Assembly (NCBI RefSeq): GCF_049675895.1
Contig: NZ_CP183834.1
Location: 930,001-994,000, forward strand
Direction of reading: 5' to 3'
From: Ampullimonas aquatilis
Lineage (GTDB): Bacteria > Pseudomonadota > Gammaproteobacteria > Burkholderiales > Burkholderiaceae_D
DNA length: 64,000 bases
The notes beneath the pieces were generated by a model that saw only the letters and a program-made list of their open reading frames with translations, searched no databases and was not told where the DNA came from. A program made the translations under genes and the position numbers. Shown here piece by piece: positions 8,678 to 17,501 of this stretch (position 1 is the first letter of the stretch; each line of letters starts with the position of its first letter).

Positions 8678-9334
8678 ATGGATTCTTCCCTTATTCAAAC
8701 GATTGCAGTCTATGCACTGCCGGTGATTTTTGCCATTACCCTGCATGAGGCCGCGCATGGTTTTGCAGCACGCTATTTTGGCGACTCCACCGCCTATGTG
8801 CTTGGGCGTGTCAGCCTGAATCCTTTAAAGCATATTGATCCAGTCGGCACGATCCTGATTCCGCTGGCCTTGTTTATTCTCGCCAAAGTGACGGGCGGGC
8901 CGCCGGTGTTATTTGGCTGGGCCAAACCCGTTCCGGTTAACTTTGGCAATTTGCGCGACCCCAAGAAAAATATGCTCTGGGTGGCCGCTGCCGGACCTGC
9001 TTCCAATTTGCTGATGGCCATGCTCTGGGTTGTTTTTTTCAAGTTTCAGGCCTTGGTGGGTTTGCAGGAAAGTTTTTTCATCCAGATGGCGCAAGCCGGT
9101 GTGATGGTCAATATTGTCATCATGGCGCTTAACCTATTGCCCATTCCACCATTGGATGGTGGACGGATGTTGATCAGTGTATTGCCGCATAAATTGTCTT
9201 GGCAATTGTCGCGAGTAGAGCCTTATGGGTTTTTCATCCTGTTGTTTCTGATGGCCACCCATACCTTATCGTTCTTCATCAATCCATTGATGTTTTTAGG
9301 CTTTTCATTTCTTGATCTGATTTTCAAGCTTTGA
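8678..9334 (+). CDS. Site-2 protease family membrane metalloprotease (M50)
   Basis: A 218-residue integral membrane protein with about five hydrophobic segments. The zinc site is HEAAH (residues about 23-27) in the first segment, with the second ligand motif near residue 160 in LLPIPPLDGG, the usual HExxH plus NPxPxxDG-like arrangement of M50B proteases such as YwhC. These enzymes cut within the membrane; the substrate of this short, PDZ-less form is unknown. trpS starts 44 bases downstream and the two are probably co-transcribed. Confidence 0.85.
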   Translation: MDSSLIQTIAVYALPVIFAITLHEAAHGFAARYFGDSTAYVLGRVSLNPLKHIDPVGTILIPLALFILAKVTGGPPVLFGWAKPVPVNFGNLRDPKKNMLWVAAAGPASNLLMAMLWVVFFKFQALVGLQESFFIQMAQAGVMVNIVIMALNLLPIPPLDGGRMLISVLPHKLSWQLSRVEPYGFFILLFLMATHTLSFFINPLMFLGFSFLDLIFKL

Positions 9335-9378
9335 CTCAAGGCTTGTTGATTATCCATAACCCGAACTCTTTTTAGATC

Positions 9379-10581
9379 ATGTTTCAGGAACGCGTTTTAT
9401 CAGGCATGCGCCCAACCGGGTCGCTGCATATCGGTCACTACCACGGCGCCCTTAAAAACTGGGTCAAGCTGCAGGCTGAATATCCCTGCTTTTTCTTTGT
9501 GGCCGATTGGCATGCCCTGACGACTCATTATGAATCTCCCGAAATGATCGAGGAGTCGGTCTGGTCCATGCTGGTTGACTGGCTGGCCGTCGGGATCGAT
9601 CCCGCTCAGGCCACCTTGTTCATTCAAAGTCGTTTGCCTGAACATGCCGAGCTGTTTTTGCTCTTGGCCATGGGTACGCCTCTGGGTTGGCTGGAACGCG
9701 TGCCAACCTATAAAGATCAGATCGAAAAACTCAAGGAAAAGGATCTCGGCACCTATGGTTTTTTGGGCTATCCGCTCATGCAAGCCGCCGACATCCTGAT
9801 TTATCGGGCCACCTACGTGCCGGTTGGCGAAGATCAGATTCCCCATATTGAGATGACCCGTGAAGTGGCGCGTCGCTTCAATCACCTCTATGGCCGTGAG
9901 TCAGGTTTTGAAGAAAAGGCATTGGACGCTGTTAAAAAACTCGGCGGCAAGCGCGGCAAGCTGTATCTGGAATTGCGCACCAAATATCAGGAGCAGGGCG
10001 ATGATGATGCGCTGGAGCAGGCGCGCGCCATCCTGCATGACTCGCAAAGTCTGTCCATGGGTGATCGTGAGCGACTGTTTGGTTATCTGGAGGGTGGCCG
10101 CAAGATCATCTTGCTGGAACCACAGGTTCTTTTGACCGAAGCCTCCAAATTGCCAGGTCTGGACGGCCAGAAAATGTCCAAGTCATACGGCAACACGATT
10201 GCTCTGCGTGAAGCACCTGAAAGCATCAATAAAAAAGTGCGTACCATGCCAACCGACCCAGCACGCGTGCGCCGTACCGATGCGGGTGATCCGGCACGTT
10301 GTCCGGTCTGGCAATTTCATCTGGTTTACTCCAATGAAGACACCAGGCAATGGGTGCAAACCGGCTGCAAGAGCGCTGGCATTGGTTGCCTGGAATGCAA
10401 GCAGCCCATCATCGATGCCATCATCAAGGAACAGGAACCCATGCATGAAAGGGCACAGCCTTATCTGGATGATCCATCATTGTTGCGTGCCATGATTGCC
10501 GATGGTTGTGATAAGGCACGCAAGGTCGCACAGGAAACCATGCGTGATGTGCGTGAGGCGATGGGCCTGGATTTTTCTTGA
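9379..10581 (+). CDS. trpS: Tryptophanyl-tRNA synthetase
   Basis: A 400-residue class I aminoacyl-tRNA synthetase that charges tRNA-Trp. The HIGH signature is GSLHIGHYHG (residues 14-23) and the second signature is QKMSKSYGN near residue 263. It is longer than the roughly 335-residue E. coli enzyme; the extra length is mainly an insert of about 60 residues (about 185-245) ahead of KMSKS, as in many betaproteobacterial TrpS. Conserved Cys residues in the C-terminal part (GCKSAGIGCLECK) are also typical of that subgroup. The gene lies between the protease and dapA. Confidence 0.96.
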   Translation: MFQERVLSGMRPTGSLHIGHYHGALKNWVKLQAEYPCFFFVADWHALTTHYESPEMIEESVWSMLVDWLAVGIDPAQATLFIQSRLPEHAELFLLLAMGTPLGWLERVPTYKDQIEKLKEKDLGTYGFLGYPLMQAADILIYRATYVPVGEDQIPHIEMTREVARRFNHLYGRESGFEEKALDAVKKLGGKRGKLYLELRTKYQEQGDDDALEQARAILHDSQSLSMGDRERLFGYLEGGRKIILLEPQVLLTEASKLPGLDGQKMSKSYGNTIALREAPESINKKVRTMPTDPARVRRTDAGDPARCPVWQFHLVYSNEDTRQWVQTGCKSAGIGCLECKQPIIDAIIKEQEPMHERAQPYLDDPSLLRAMIADGCDKARKVAQETMRDVREAMGLDFS

Positions 10582-10700
10582 TCGCGTAGTCGATATAGAT
10601 ATAAATAAAGGCATGAATCACCGCGTTTTCTTCAACCCGTGAGCGAATTCAGTAGAATTGCTGTTTTGCTTAAATCAAGTCACTACTCAAGACACTATTT

Positions 10701-11579
10701 ATGATTACTGGCAGCATAGTTGCAATTGTTACCCCGATGCTTGAAGACGGCAGTCTCGACTGGCCCGCATTTCGTGCGCTGATTGATTGGCATATCGCCG
10801 AAGGCACCGATGCCCTGGTGGTGGTTGGCACTACGGGTGAGTCGCCCACTGTCACGGTGGTCGAACATTGCGAACTGATCAAGGTGGCCGTTGAACACGC
10901 TGCCAAACGGATTCCGATCATCGCGGGCACCGGTGGTAATTCTACGATTGAGGCGATTGAGCTGACCAGCTATGCCAAACAAGTGGGCGCCGATGCCAGC
11001 TTGCAGGTCGTGCCTTATTACAATCGTCCCACCCAGGAAGGCATGTATCAGCATTTTAAAAAGATTGCCGAGAGTGTGGATCTACCCGTGATTTTATATA
11101 ATGTACCCGGCCGAACTGTCGCTGATATGGCACATGACACCGTGGTGCGTTTGTCAGCTGTGCCAGGGATTGTTGGTATCAAGGATGCAACAGGTAATCT
11201 GGAACGCGGTTGTTTTTTGATTCGCGATGTGCCTGCTGATTTTGCTGTGTATAGCGGTGATGATGCGACCGCGATTGCCTTGATGCTGATGGGGGGCAAA
11301 GGCAATATTTCTGTGACCGCCAATGTGGCACCGCGCAAAATGCATCTGCTCTGCCAGGCTGCCATGGCGGGTGATGTGGTCACTGCTCGTGCGATTCATT
11401 TTGAATTGCTCGGTTTGCACAAGAACCTGTTTGTTGAACCCAATCCGGTACCCGTCAAATGGGCTTTGCAGCAAATGGACAAAATGTCCTCCGGGATTCG
11501 TTTGCCATTAGTCAATCTGGCACCGTCCTATCATGATTTGTTGCGCTCGACCCTGCAAAGTGCCGGTTTGCTGAACTAA
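10701..11579 (+). CDS. dapA: 4-hydroxy-tetrahydrodipicolinate synthase
   Basis: A 292-residue TIM-barrel enzyme that condenses pyruvate with aspartate semialdehyde, the first committed step of lysine and diaminopimelate synthesis. The Schiff-base lysine is Lys161 in GIKDATG. Tyr133 and Arg138 (LYNVPGRT) and Thr44/Thr45 (VGTTGES) complete the active site. It has the normal family length. bamC begins 50 bases after the stop, the same dapA-bamC (nlpB) order as in E. coli, so the two are probably one operon. Confidence 0.97.
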   Translation: MITGSIVAIVTPMLEDGSLDWPAFRALIDWHIAEGTDALVVVGTTGESPTVTVVEHCELIKVAVEHAAKRIPIIAGTGGNSTIEAIELTSYAKQVGADASLQVVPYYNRPTQEGMYQHFKKIAESVDLPVILYNVPGRTVADMAHDTVVRLSAVPGIVGIKDATGNLERGCFLIRDVPADFAVYSGDDATAIALMLMGGKGNISVTANVAPRKMHLLCQAAMAGDVVTARAIHFELLGLHKNLFVEPNPVPVKWALQQMDKMSSGIRLPLVNLAPSYHDLLRSTLQSAGLLN

Positions 11580-11628
11580 TCGCAGGCTTGCCCTGTCCGA
11601 CCCATTTCAATTAAAAAAGATATCGACA

Positions 11629-12783
11629 ATGAGACTATCGCGCACGTCCTCCCTGATCATCCTCTTGCTGGCATCAGCGGGTCTGCTCAATGGCTGTTCC
11701 ACCATCAACGAAACACTGGATAACGACAAAGTCGCCTATAAAAGCATTCGTACCAATAAACAGCGTACCCTGGATGTACCACCAGATTTGACACAGGTAC
11801 AGGCCGATACTCGTTATGCGGTGCCAGATAGTGGCACAGCCAGTCTATCTGCTTTTAATGCCAATCCTGGTGGCACCAGCACCACTTCAAGTGCCGCAAC
11901 AGTGGCACCGATTACCAGTGAAGATGTTCGCCTTGAACGTGCCGGTAATCAGCGTTGGCTGGTGGTTAAAGCTGATCCAGAAACGCTTTATCCCAAGATC
12001 AAAAAGTTTTGGGAAGATAGTGGTTTGATTATCGTGACTGAGGAGCCTAAATTGGGCATCATGGAAACGGATTGGGCCGAGAATCGCGCGAAATTGCCGC
12101 AAGACGTCGTTCGCCGCACCATTGGTCGTTTGTTTGACAGCTTGTATTCAACCGGAGAGCGTGATCGTTACCGTACTCGACTGGAACGTGCAGAGAATGG
12201 TCAGACGGAAATTTTTGTCAGTCATCGTGGCATGATTGAAGTGGTTGAAGGTGCTCAAAAAGAGCGGACTGTTTGGCAACCACGGCCATCCGATCCAGAG
12301 CTCGAAGCCGAGTTTTTATCGCGTTTGATGGTTGTTCTGGGTGGTGAGCAAGTACAAGCCAAGGCCAAAGCAGCCACTGCAACACCTGATCGCGCACGCT
12401 TGCTGAATGGTGCTGAAGGTAACTTCGTTGAAGTCGATGAAAACTTCGACCGCGCCTGGCGTCGTATTGGTCTGGCACTGGATCGTACCGGCTTTACTGT
12501 AGAGGATCGGGATCGCTCACAAGGTGTTTACTATGTTCGCTACATTGCGCCTAATCCAGATTTGCAGGGTGATAAAAAAGATGAAAAAGGTTTCTTTGGG
12601 CGGCTGTTTTCACGGAGTGGCTCGGATAAAGACATCAAGGATGGTGGCAAGTATCGTGTTGAAGTGAAGAGTGGTGGCGAGAAAACCCGAGTCGCAGTCA
12701 TACCATTGGCAGGCGCTGAAAAAGCCAAGGCTGCCAGCAATGAGGGACAGATTTTGTCGATCCTTCAACAGCAACTGAAATAA
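11629..12783 (+). CDS. bamC: Outer membrane assembly lipoprotein BamC
   Basis: A 384-residue lipoprotein of the Bam complex, which inserts beta-barrel proteins into the outer membrane. The signal peptide ends in LLNGC (Cys23). An extended low-structure N-terminal segment (YKS...LDVPPDLT, which in E. coli contacts BamD) comes first, then two helix-grip domains (about 105-215 and 255-380). The segment DVPPDLTQV is a good family marker. It sits directly after dapA and is followed 16 bases later by the MBL-fold gene. Confidence 0.93.
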   Translation: MRLSRTSSLIILLLASAGLLNGCSTINETLDNDKVAYKSIRTNKQRTLDVPPDLTQVQADTRYAVPDSGTASLSAFNANPGGTSTTSSAATVAPITSEDVRLERAGNQRWLVVKADPETLYPKIKKFWEDSGLIIVTEEPKLGIMETDWAENRAKLPQDVVRRTIGRLFDSLYSTGERDRYRTRLERAENGQTEIFVSHRGMIEVVEGAQKERTVWQPRPSDPELEAEFLSRLMVVLGGEQVQAKAKAATATPDRARLLNGAEGNFVEVDENFDRAWRRIGLALDRTGFTVEDRDRSQGVYYVRYIAPNPDLQGDKKDEKGFFGRLFSRSGSDKDIKDGGKYRVEVKSGGEKTRVAVIPLAGAEKAKAASNEGQILSILQQQLK

Positions 12784-12798
12784 AGGCAAGGCAAGGCG

Positions 12799-13593
12799 TT
12801 GTCGATACTGCGTTTTGCCAGCCTGGGCTCGGGCAGTGAGGGTAATGCACTCATTGTCGAGTCCGGTACAACTCGGGTCATGCTCGATTGCGGTTTTTCC
12901 GTGAAGGAAACCGCTCGGCGCCTGGCTCGTTTAAATCTGACGCCTGAGGATTTGACCGCTGTCGTCGTGACGCATGAACATGCTGATCACATTGGCAGCG
13001 CGGTGAAGTTCTGTGCGCGTTACCAAAAGCCCTTATGGGGCAGTTATGGCACCTTTGCGGCATGGTTGGGGAGCGACCCCACTCGACACAGTCAATTTCA
13101 TCAAGCACCAAAATATTGTCATGCTGGTCAGTTGCTTGAGATTGGCGAGTTGCAGTTGCAGCCTTATACGGTGCCTCATGATGCGCGTGAGCCATTGCAG
13201 TTTGTGTTTGCGAATGGTCAGCATCGTTTAGGCGTCTTGACCGATGCGGGCCACTACACGCGGCATCTGGCCGAACAACTCCATGGTGTGCATGCGCTGG
13301 TTTTGGAATGCAATCACGATGTGGACATGCTGGTCAATTCCAATTACCCGGCTTCGCTCAAACACCGCATTGGTGGTTTGTATGGACATCTTTCCAATCA
13401 GGCGGCTGAAGAGGTATTGAACGCGATTGATCAATCCTGCCTGCAACACGTGGTGGCGGCGCATCTTTCCAGGCAAAATAATTCGGTTGAGCTGGTACGG
13501 GCAACTTTGGACCGTGCACTTAAGCAGGTGACCATGACTCAGGTAGCTGTAGCCTGTCAGGATGAGGGATTTGACTGGTTGGCGCTGGCTTGA
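12799..13593 (+). CDS. MBL-fold metallohydrolase (YycJ/WalJ-like)
   Basis: A 264-residue metallo-beta-lactamase-fold protein. The N-terminus (LRFASLGSGSEGNALIVE) and the metal motif THEHADHIG near residue 59 are characteristic of the YycJ/WalJ subgroup, which is reported to have 5'-exonuclease activity. Further ligands are in VPHDAREP, the LTDAGH segment and AAHLSRQNN. Translation appears to start at TTG 12799, with an AAGGCAAGG stretch just before it; no ATG lies nearby in frame. It is the last gene of the trpS-dapA-bamC group and is followed by a terminator. Confidence 0.88.
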   Translation: MSILRFASLGSGSEGNALIVESGTTRVMLDCGFSVKETARRLARLNLTPEDLTAVVVTHEHADHIGSAVKFCARYQKPLWGSYGTFAAWLGSDPTRHSQFHQAPKYCHAGQLLEIGELQLQPYTVPHDAREPLQFVFANGQHRLGVLTDAGHYTRHLAEQLHGVHALVLECNHDVDMLVNSNYPASLKHRIGGLYGHLSNQAAEEVLNAIDQSCLQHVVAAHLSRQNNSVELVRATLDRALKQVTMTQVAVACQDEGFDWLALA

Positions 13594-13638
13594 TGGAGCC
13601 AATATAACGGTTTAATGGATTGCAGAAGCATGAGACAT

Positions 13639-13669
13639 AAAAAAAGCCGACATAAAGTCGGCTTTTTTT
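13639..13669. terminator. Bidirectional rho-independent terminator
   Basis: A-run, then GCCGAC, a five-base loop and GTCGGC followed by seven T. It lies between the convergent MBL gene (ending 13593) and the alanine-rich lipoprotein gene (ending 13685), and the A/T tracts on both sides let it serve both. Confidence 0.88.
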
Positions 13670-13684
13670 ATTAAGACGTGGTGA

Positions 13685-14032
13685 TTACTTCTTAACGGCG
13701 TCTTTGGCAGCGTCCATAGCTTCGCCAGCTTTGGCAGCAGCATCTTTAGCGGCTTCAGTAGCAGCACCAGCAGCTTCGCCAGCTTTTTCAGCAGCAGCAG
13801 CGCCAGCATCTTTAGTGGCTTCAACGGCAGCACCAGCTGCGTCTTTAGCGGCGCCAGCAGCTTCGCCAGCTTTGTCAGCGGCTTCTTTGGCTGCATCAGC
13901 AGCAGCGCCAGCAGCGTTTTTGGCTGCGTCAACTGCGGAAGGCGCTTCAGTTGTTGGAGCAGCTTCTTCTTTTTTAGTACAAGCAGCCAAGGCAATTGCC
14001 AGCAAGGTTGCGACGAGGAGAGACTTTTTCAT
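13685..14032 (-). CDS. Small alanine-rich repeat lipoprotein
   Basis: A 115-residue protein with a lipoprotein signal (MKKSLLVATLLAIALAAC, Cys18) and a short acidic linker, then about 80 residues built almost only of Ala, Lys, Glu, Asp and Gly in repeating units like AAKDAAGAA and KAGEAAGAA. The roughly 11-residue periodicity predicts one long amphipathic helix, similar to LEA-like or Lpp-like helical lipoproteins. No enzymatic domain is present. It may be a periplasmic stress or envelope-spacing protein, but that is inference from composition. It has its own terminator. Confidence 0.7.
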   Translation of the reverse strand: MKKSLLVATLLAIALAACTKKEEAAPTTEAPSAVDAAKNAAGAAADAAKEAADKAGEAAGAAKDAAGAAVEATKDAGAAAAEKAGEAAGAATEAAKDAAAKAGEAMDAAKDAVKK

Positions 14033-14288
14033 GGCTTCTTCCTTAAAAAGGTTAATTTTTTGATAAATGAAACGAATAATAAAAACTTGGTAACTGTCGT
14101 GCCTTCTTGCAATGACTGTCTTGGGCAGCCAATGTATGGGTCAATCTGACAACACGAGAGCTAATGTAACCCAGCTCAAGATTATAGCTGTAAATAACTC
14201 CCCTGTGTACCCATTGGTTGACACAGGGCAAGCGATTGCTGCTCGATTAAACATAAAAGACGACTTTGGGTGGTCGATTAACAATATT

Positions 14289-14819
14289 TCAATCAAATAC
14301 CGGCAGACCAAGACGTATTGGCTCGGCAGCATCATAAAGCTGCCTAAATCGTGAAAGCCAAACCTGATTGGCTTTCAGATCATCGATATTACTTGGATAC
14401 AAGGTTTCGCCGCGTAAATATTGGGGGTGCGTAATGCGTACCAAGTGCCCAGCATTGGTAATCAGGTAGCGGTCTGGCAGTTGTCGATATTCTTCGCTGG
14501 TGTGACGACATTGGGTGGCATGTGCAAATAACCGGAGTAGTGCGTGAAATCGCGGTAACTGTTTTTCCAGATGACCAAAGTCATGAGCCAGCAGTTCCAG
14601 GCGACGATAGCTAAACTGTCGTAAAAACTGTTCCAGCAACTCACAAAAAGTCTTGTCGCCGAGTGGCCAGTTAATGAAATCCTTATCGATCAACATCAGA
14701 GTTTCACAACGTGGTAGGCCATTTTCATCAGCTGGATTATTTTGCAGCGTGGTCAGCATGGCAAATAATGCTGCATGAAATTCCTTGCGGCCTTCAAAGC
14801 GTTGCAGTGGTGTTGTCAT
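14289..14819 (-). CDS. Uncharacterised protein encoded next to roxA
   Basis: A 176-residue soluble protein with no signal peptide or membrane segment. I recognise it only as a conserved betaproteobacterial hypothetical. It is rich in Arg, Leu and aromatic residues; the middle (YRRLELLAHDFGHLEKQLPRF) is the most patterned part and looks helical. The start lies 9 bases after the roxA stop on the same strand, so it is almost certainly co-translated with roxA. No catalytic motif is evident, and I do not assign a function. Confidence 0.65.
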   Translation of the reverse strand: MTTPLQRFEGRKEFHAALFAMLTTLQNNPADENGLPRCETLMLIDKDFINWPLGDKTFCELLEQFLRQFSYRRLELLAHDFGHLEKQLPRFHALLRLFAHATQCRHTSEEYRQLPDRYLITNAGHLVRITHPQYLRGETLYPSNIDDLKANQVWLSRFRQLYDAAEPIRLGLPVFD

Positions 14820-14828
14820 TGTCTGCTC

Positions 14829-16043
14829 TCACGAAATTAGGGGGAGATCAAGCTGCAGCAAAGATCCACAGGACAGCCAACCAGCACAGTACCAGTCGTA
14901 AAGCAGCTCAAGCAGGGCTTGGTCAGCAGTTGGTTCGATATCAACGGCCTGAGCGAATTGAAGGGCGGGCAGATGACGTTCATTGGCTAGTTGCTTGAGG
15001 GCTCGAGTAAAGTAAGGTGCGCTTGAGATGATCGGTTCGCCATTGATATAAAAACGTTGTCCACGATACAGCAGCAAAGATTTATCGTGCAAATGACAGC
15101 CTTGTCTGGACAGAGTTTTAACAAATTGCACTAAGCTCATGGTTTTTGCGGGTGGATCAAAAAACACATTGCTTTTGGGTTCACTATTGAATTGCCCCAG
15201 AAATTGCTCGATTAAATCCTTATTCCAACGTGTCCTGCGCAGTTGTTTGCTGACTGTGTCAATCATGGTTTGCGGTAATTTGGCGGGTGTTTTGGTGAGG
15301 CTTTCATCTTTATTTTTGTAGGTGCGATCCTGATCCGTGATTGCCTCTAAATGTTCAGCAAAAAACTCCAGGAAGCGCTGACTCAGCATGGATAGGCCTG
15401 GTGCGCGAAAGCCCACCGAGTAAGTCATGCACTCGCCTTTGGCAATGCCATTGTGGGCATAGTGAGGTGGCAGGTAGAGCATGTCGCCAGGCTCGAGCGT
15501 CCATTCTTCTTCGCAGACAAAATCAGCCAGAATTTTGAGTGGCACATCATCGCGCAGGGTCTGATTCTTTTGTGCGCTGATTTGCCAGTGACGTTGGCCG
15601 CGGGCTTGCAATAGAAAGACGTCATAGGAGTCAAAGTGCGGGCCGACACCGCCGCCGTCAGTGGCATAGCTGATCATGACATCGTCAAGGCGGGTGTCGG
15701 ACACAAAACGAAAAGCGCGCATCAATGCGGCAATTTGGGGGTTATGCAAATTGACACCTTGTACCAATAGAGTCCAGTTTTTTTGCCGTGTTTCTGGCAG
15801 TTCATCGATTTCAAATGGGCCATGTGCTACTTCCCAGCGCTTGCGAAAGTGGGTAATGAGGCGAGATTCCACATCATCCTGGGCGGCCAAGTCAAAAAGT
15901 TGTTGGGGCGACAGGCGTAAAGGATGACTATCGTCTTGCAAGGCCGGAAAGGCTTGGCGAATCAGCAAGGGTTTTTTTTGCCAGTACTGGCTCATGAATT
16001 GTTCTACGGAAATGTGGCCGAGCTGGGTCAGGATGTGGGTCAT
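14829..16043 (-). CDS. roxA: Ribosomal oxygenase, 50S protein L16 arginine hydroxylase (YcfD/RoxA, JmjC cupin)
   Basis: A 404-residue Fe(II)/2-oxoglutarate oxygenase. The iron ligands are His136 and Asp138 in GPHFDSYDVF and His197 in HYAHNG; they match the HxD...H triad of E. coli YcfD, which hydroxylates an arginine of ribosomal protein L16. The JmjC cupin spans about 95-215 and is followed by a helical dimerisation region and a C-terminal winged-helix-like part. It is divergent from the FKBP gene and shares its strand with the small downstream hypothetical. Confidence 0.9.
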   Translation of the reverse strand: MTHILTQLGHISVEQFMSQYWQKKPLLIRQAFPALQDDSHPLRLSPQQLFDLAAQDDVESRLITHFRKRWEVAHGPFEIDELPETRQKNWTLLVQGVNLHNPQIAALMRAFRFVSDTRLDDVMISYATDGGGVGPHFDSYDVFLLQARGQRHWQISAQKNQTLRDDVPLKILADFVCEEEWTLEPGDMLYLPPHYAHNGIAKGECMTYSVGFRAPGLSMLSQRFLEFFAEHLEAITDQDRTYKNKDESLTKTPAKLPQTMIDTVSKQLRRTRWNKDLIEQFLGQFNSEPKSNVFFDPPAKTMSLVQFVKTLSRQGCHLHDKSLLLYRGQRFYINGEPIISSAPYFTRALKQLANERHLPALQFAQAVDIEPTADQALLELLYDWYCAGWLSCGSLLQLDLPLIS

Positions 16044-16134
16044 GGAAGCGATGTGGTGTCAGCGGTTAGGTTGGATGAAGGCTATTGTAGTCGGACAAAA
16101 AGTCTATAATTGTCGGTCATACGGAGTTAAGAAG

Positions 16135-16713
16135 ATGAAAATTGCCAAAAATACAGTGGTCTCGCTCACCTATACGTTGAAAAATACCGATGGTGAGATT
16201 ATCGAAGAATTAGATGAACCGCTGAGCTATTTGCATGGTGGTTATGCAGGTTTTTTGCCAAAAATTGAAGCAGCGCTGGAAGGTCAGGAGCCAGGTTACA
16301 AAGTCCATTTGCATCTTGAACCAGAAGACGCATTTGGCGATTATGATGCCGATCTTTTGCGTATTGAACCGCGCGATAAGTTTCCCCCCGAAATGGCCGT
16401 TGGTATGCAGTTCGAAGGCTTGCCTGAAGATGAAGGGAGCGAGTTTGCTGAAGAAGATCAACCCATCTACACGGTGACTGATATTGTCGAAGATAAAGTG
16501 GTGCTTGATGGTAACCACCCGCTGGCAGGCATGGCCCTGCGTTTTGCGATCAATGTGATCGAAGTACGAGAAGCTACTCAGGAAGAAATTGATCAGGAAC
16601 AGGCACTGGACGGAGAGAATCATCCTTTCACCGTCCTGGGTGTGGACAGTGACGATAATGAAGAGGATGATGAAATCCCGCTGCAACAACCGACACAGCG
16701 CACACTTCATTAA
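16135..16713 (+). CDS. FKBP-type peptidyl-prolyl isomerase, SlyD-like
   Basis: A 192-residue cytosolic prolyl isomerase/chaperone. The N-terminal FKBP domain (MKIAKNTVVSLTYTL, then YLHGGYAGFLPKIEAALEG) is interrupted by an insert-in-flap domain (about 70-130), as in SlyD. Unlike E. coli SlyD, the C-terminus has an acidic tail (DDNEEDDE) and no His/Cys-rich metal-binding region. The ATG at 16135 is chosen on the conserved N-terminus and a GGAG site about 8 bases upstream; the open frame to 15994 is overlap with the roxA promoter. It shares a short divergent promoter region with roxA. Confidence 0.88.
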   Translation: MKIAKNTVVSLTYTLKNTDGEIIEELDEPLSYLHGGYAGFLPKIEAALEGQEPGYKVHLHLEPEDAFGDYDADLLRIEPRDKFPPEMAVGMQFEGLPEDEGSEFAEEDQPIYTVTDIVEDKVVLDGNHPLAGMALRFAINVIEVREATQEEIDQEQALDGENHPFTVLGVDSDDNEEDDEIPLQQPTQRTLH

Positions 16714-16802
16714 ATATTTGGGAGTATATGGCTAAACTGGCTGATTAAGTGCTTGAATACTGAGACTGATTTAATACACCTGGGGACTATATTTAAGGTG
16801 AT

Positions 16803-17087
16803 CTAATTGGGCCACTGCCGAGTCACATGAACGACGGCCAATATCTCTACAGTCTCATCACGAGAACGATAGATGGTCATATAGGGATGTGACTGGCAGG
16901 GCAACTCTAACAGGTTGGGCAAATGACTGGGTTTACCGACAACACCGCCCTCAGCCAACTGCAAGTGCTGTTGGCGCAGACAATCCATCACCAGACTCGC
17001 TTGGCCCGAATCATTTTGGCTTAGGTAATTATGCAGACTGCGCAAGTCCTCTAAGGCGTTGGAAAGATAATGCAACGTCAATCCCAT
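16803..17087 (-). CDS. RelE/ParE family toxin
   Basis: A 94-residue small basic protein with a ParE/RelE-like fold: an N-terminal helical hairpin (DLRSLHNYLSQNDSGQA), a central beta region and a C-terminal strand with HVTRQWPN, the common ParE ending. ParE toxins poison gyrase; the exact target here is not evident. The antitoxin gene lies directly upstream, ending 21 bases before this ATG (a TTG in front is the alternative start). The order antitoxin-toxin is usual for parDE. Confidence 0.75.
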   Translation of the reverse strand: MGLTLHYLSNALEDLRSLHNYLSQNDSGQASLVMDCLRQQHLQLAEGGVVGKPSHLPNLLELPCQSHPYMTIYRSRDETVEILAVVHVTRQWPN

Positions 17088-17108
17088 CAATACAAATTCC
17101 TGCTTTTA

Positions 17109-17348
17109 TTAGGCATTCAGGCTGTGTGCTGAAAAAAACTCGACAATACTTTGATCAGGTGCGAAGTGACCCGTGTCAGCGCGCATCATTCTGACGAACA
17201 TGATGTTGTCAAAGTGATGCATGGCCATCACATAATTTTCAAGTGCTTCAGTAGCGACGTCTTCTGCTGGACGATTTAATTCTGCTGCGAGAGATTCAAT
17301 GCGTGCTTGGGTGGCGGTAGGAACATTCAGGGTAAAACTCATGCTCAT
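17109..17348 (-). CDS. Antitoxin of a ParE-type module (ribbon-helix-helix-like)
   Basis: A 79-residue protein. The N-terminal strand and helix pattern (SFTLNVPTATQARIESLAAELNRPAEDVATEALENYV) fits a ribbon-helix-helix DNA-binding domain, which typically binds its own promoter; the C-terminal part should wrap the toxin. A GAGGAG site precedes the ATG at 17348. Together with the ParE-like gene it forms a stabilisation or stress module in the chromosome. Confidence 0.72.
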   Translation of the reverse strand: MSMSFTLNVPTATQARIESLAAELNRPAEDVATEALENYVMAMHHFDNIMFVRMMRADTGHFAPDQSIVEFFSAHSLNA

Positions 17349-17501
17349 GATGATCTCCTCGTGGGATGTTCATGTAGATGGAATTTTCTGTTCGTGAACG
17401 ACAATCATAACTTAGATCACCACGGATTGTGAATTTTTCTTTCCTAGGGTTTGTTCTAGGAATGTTGTCTTGATTTGTTGTGCGTCGCAAAAAATAAATT
17501 T

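Noticed and set aside
14112..14354. 80-codon plus-strand frame overlapping the end of the minus-strand hypothetical
   Set aside because: It overlaps the promoter of the lipoprotein and the 3' end of the 14289 gene, and has no protein-like pattern.
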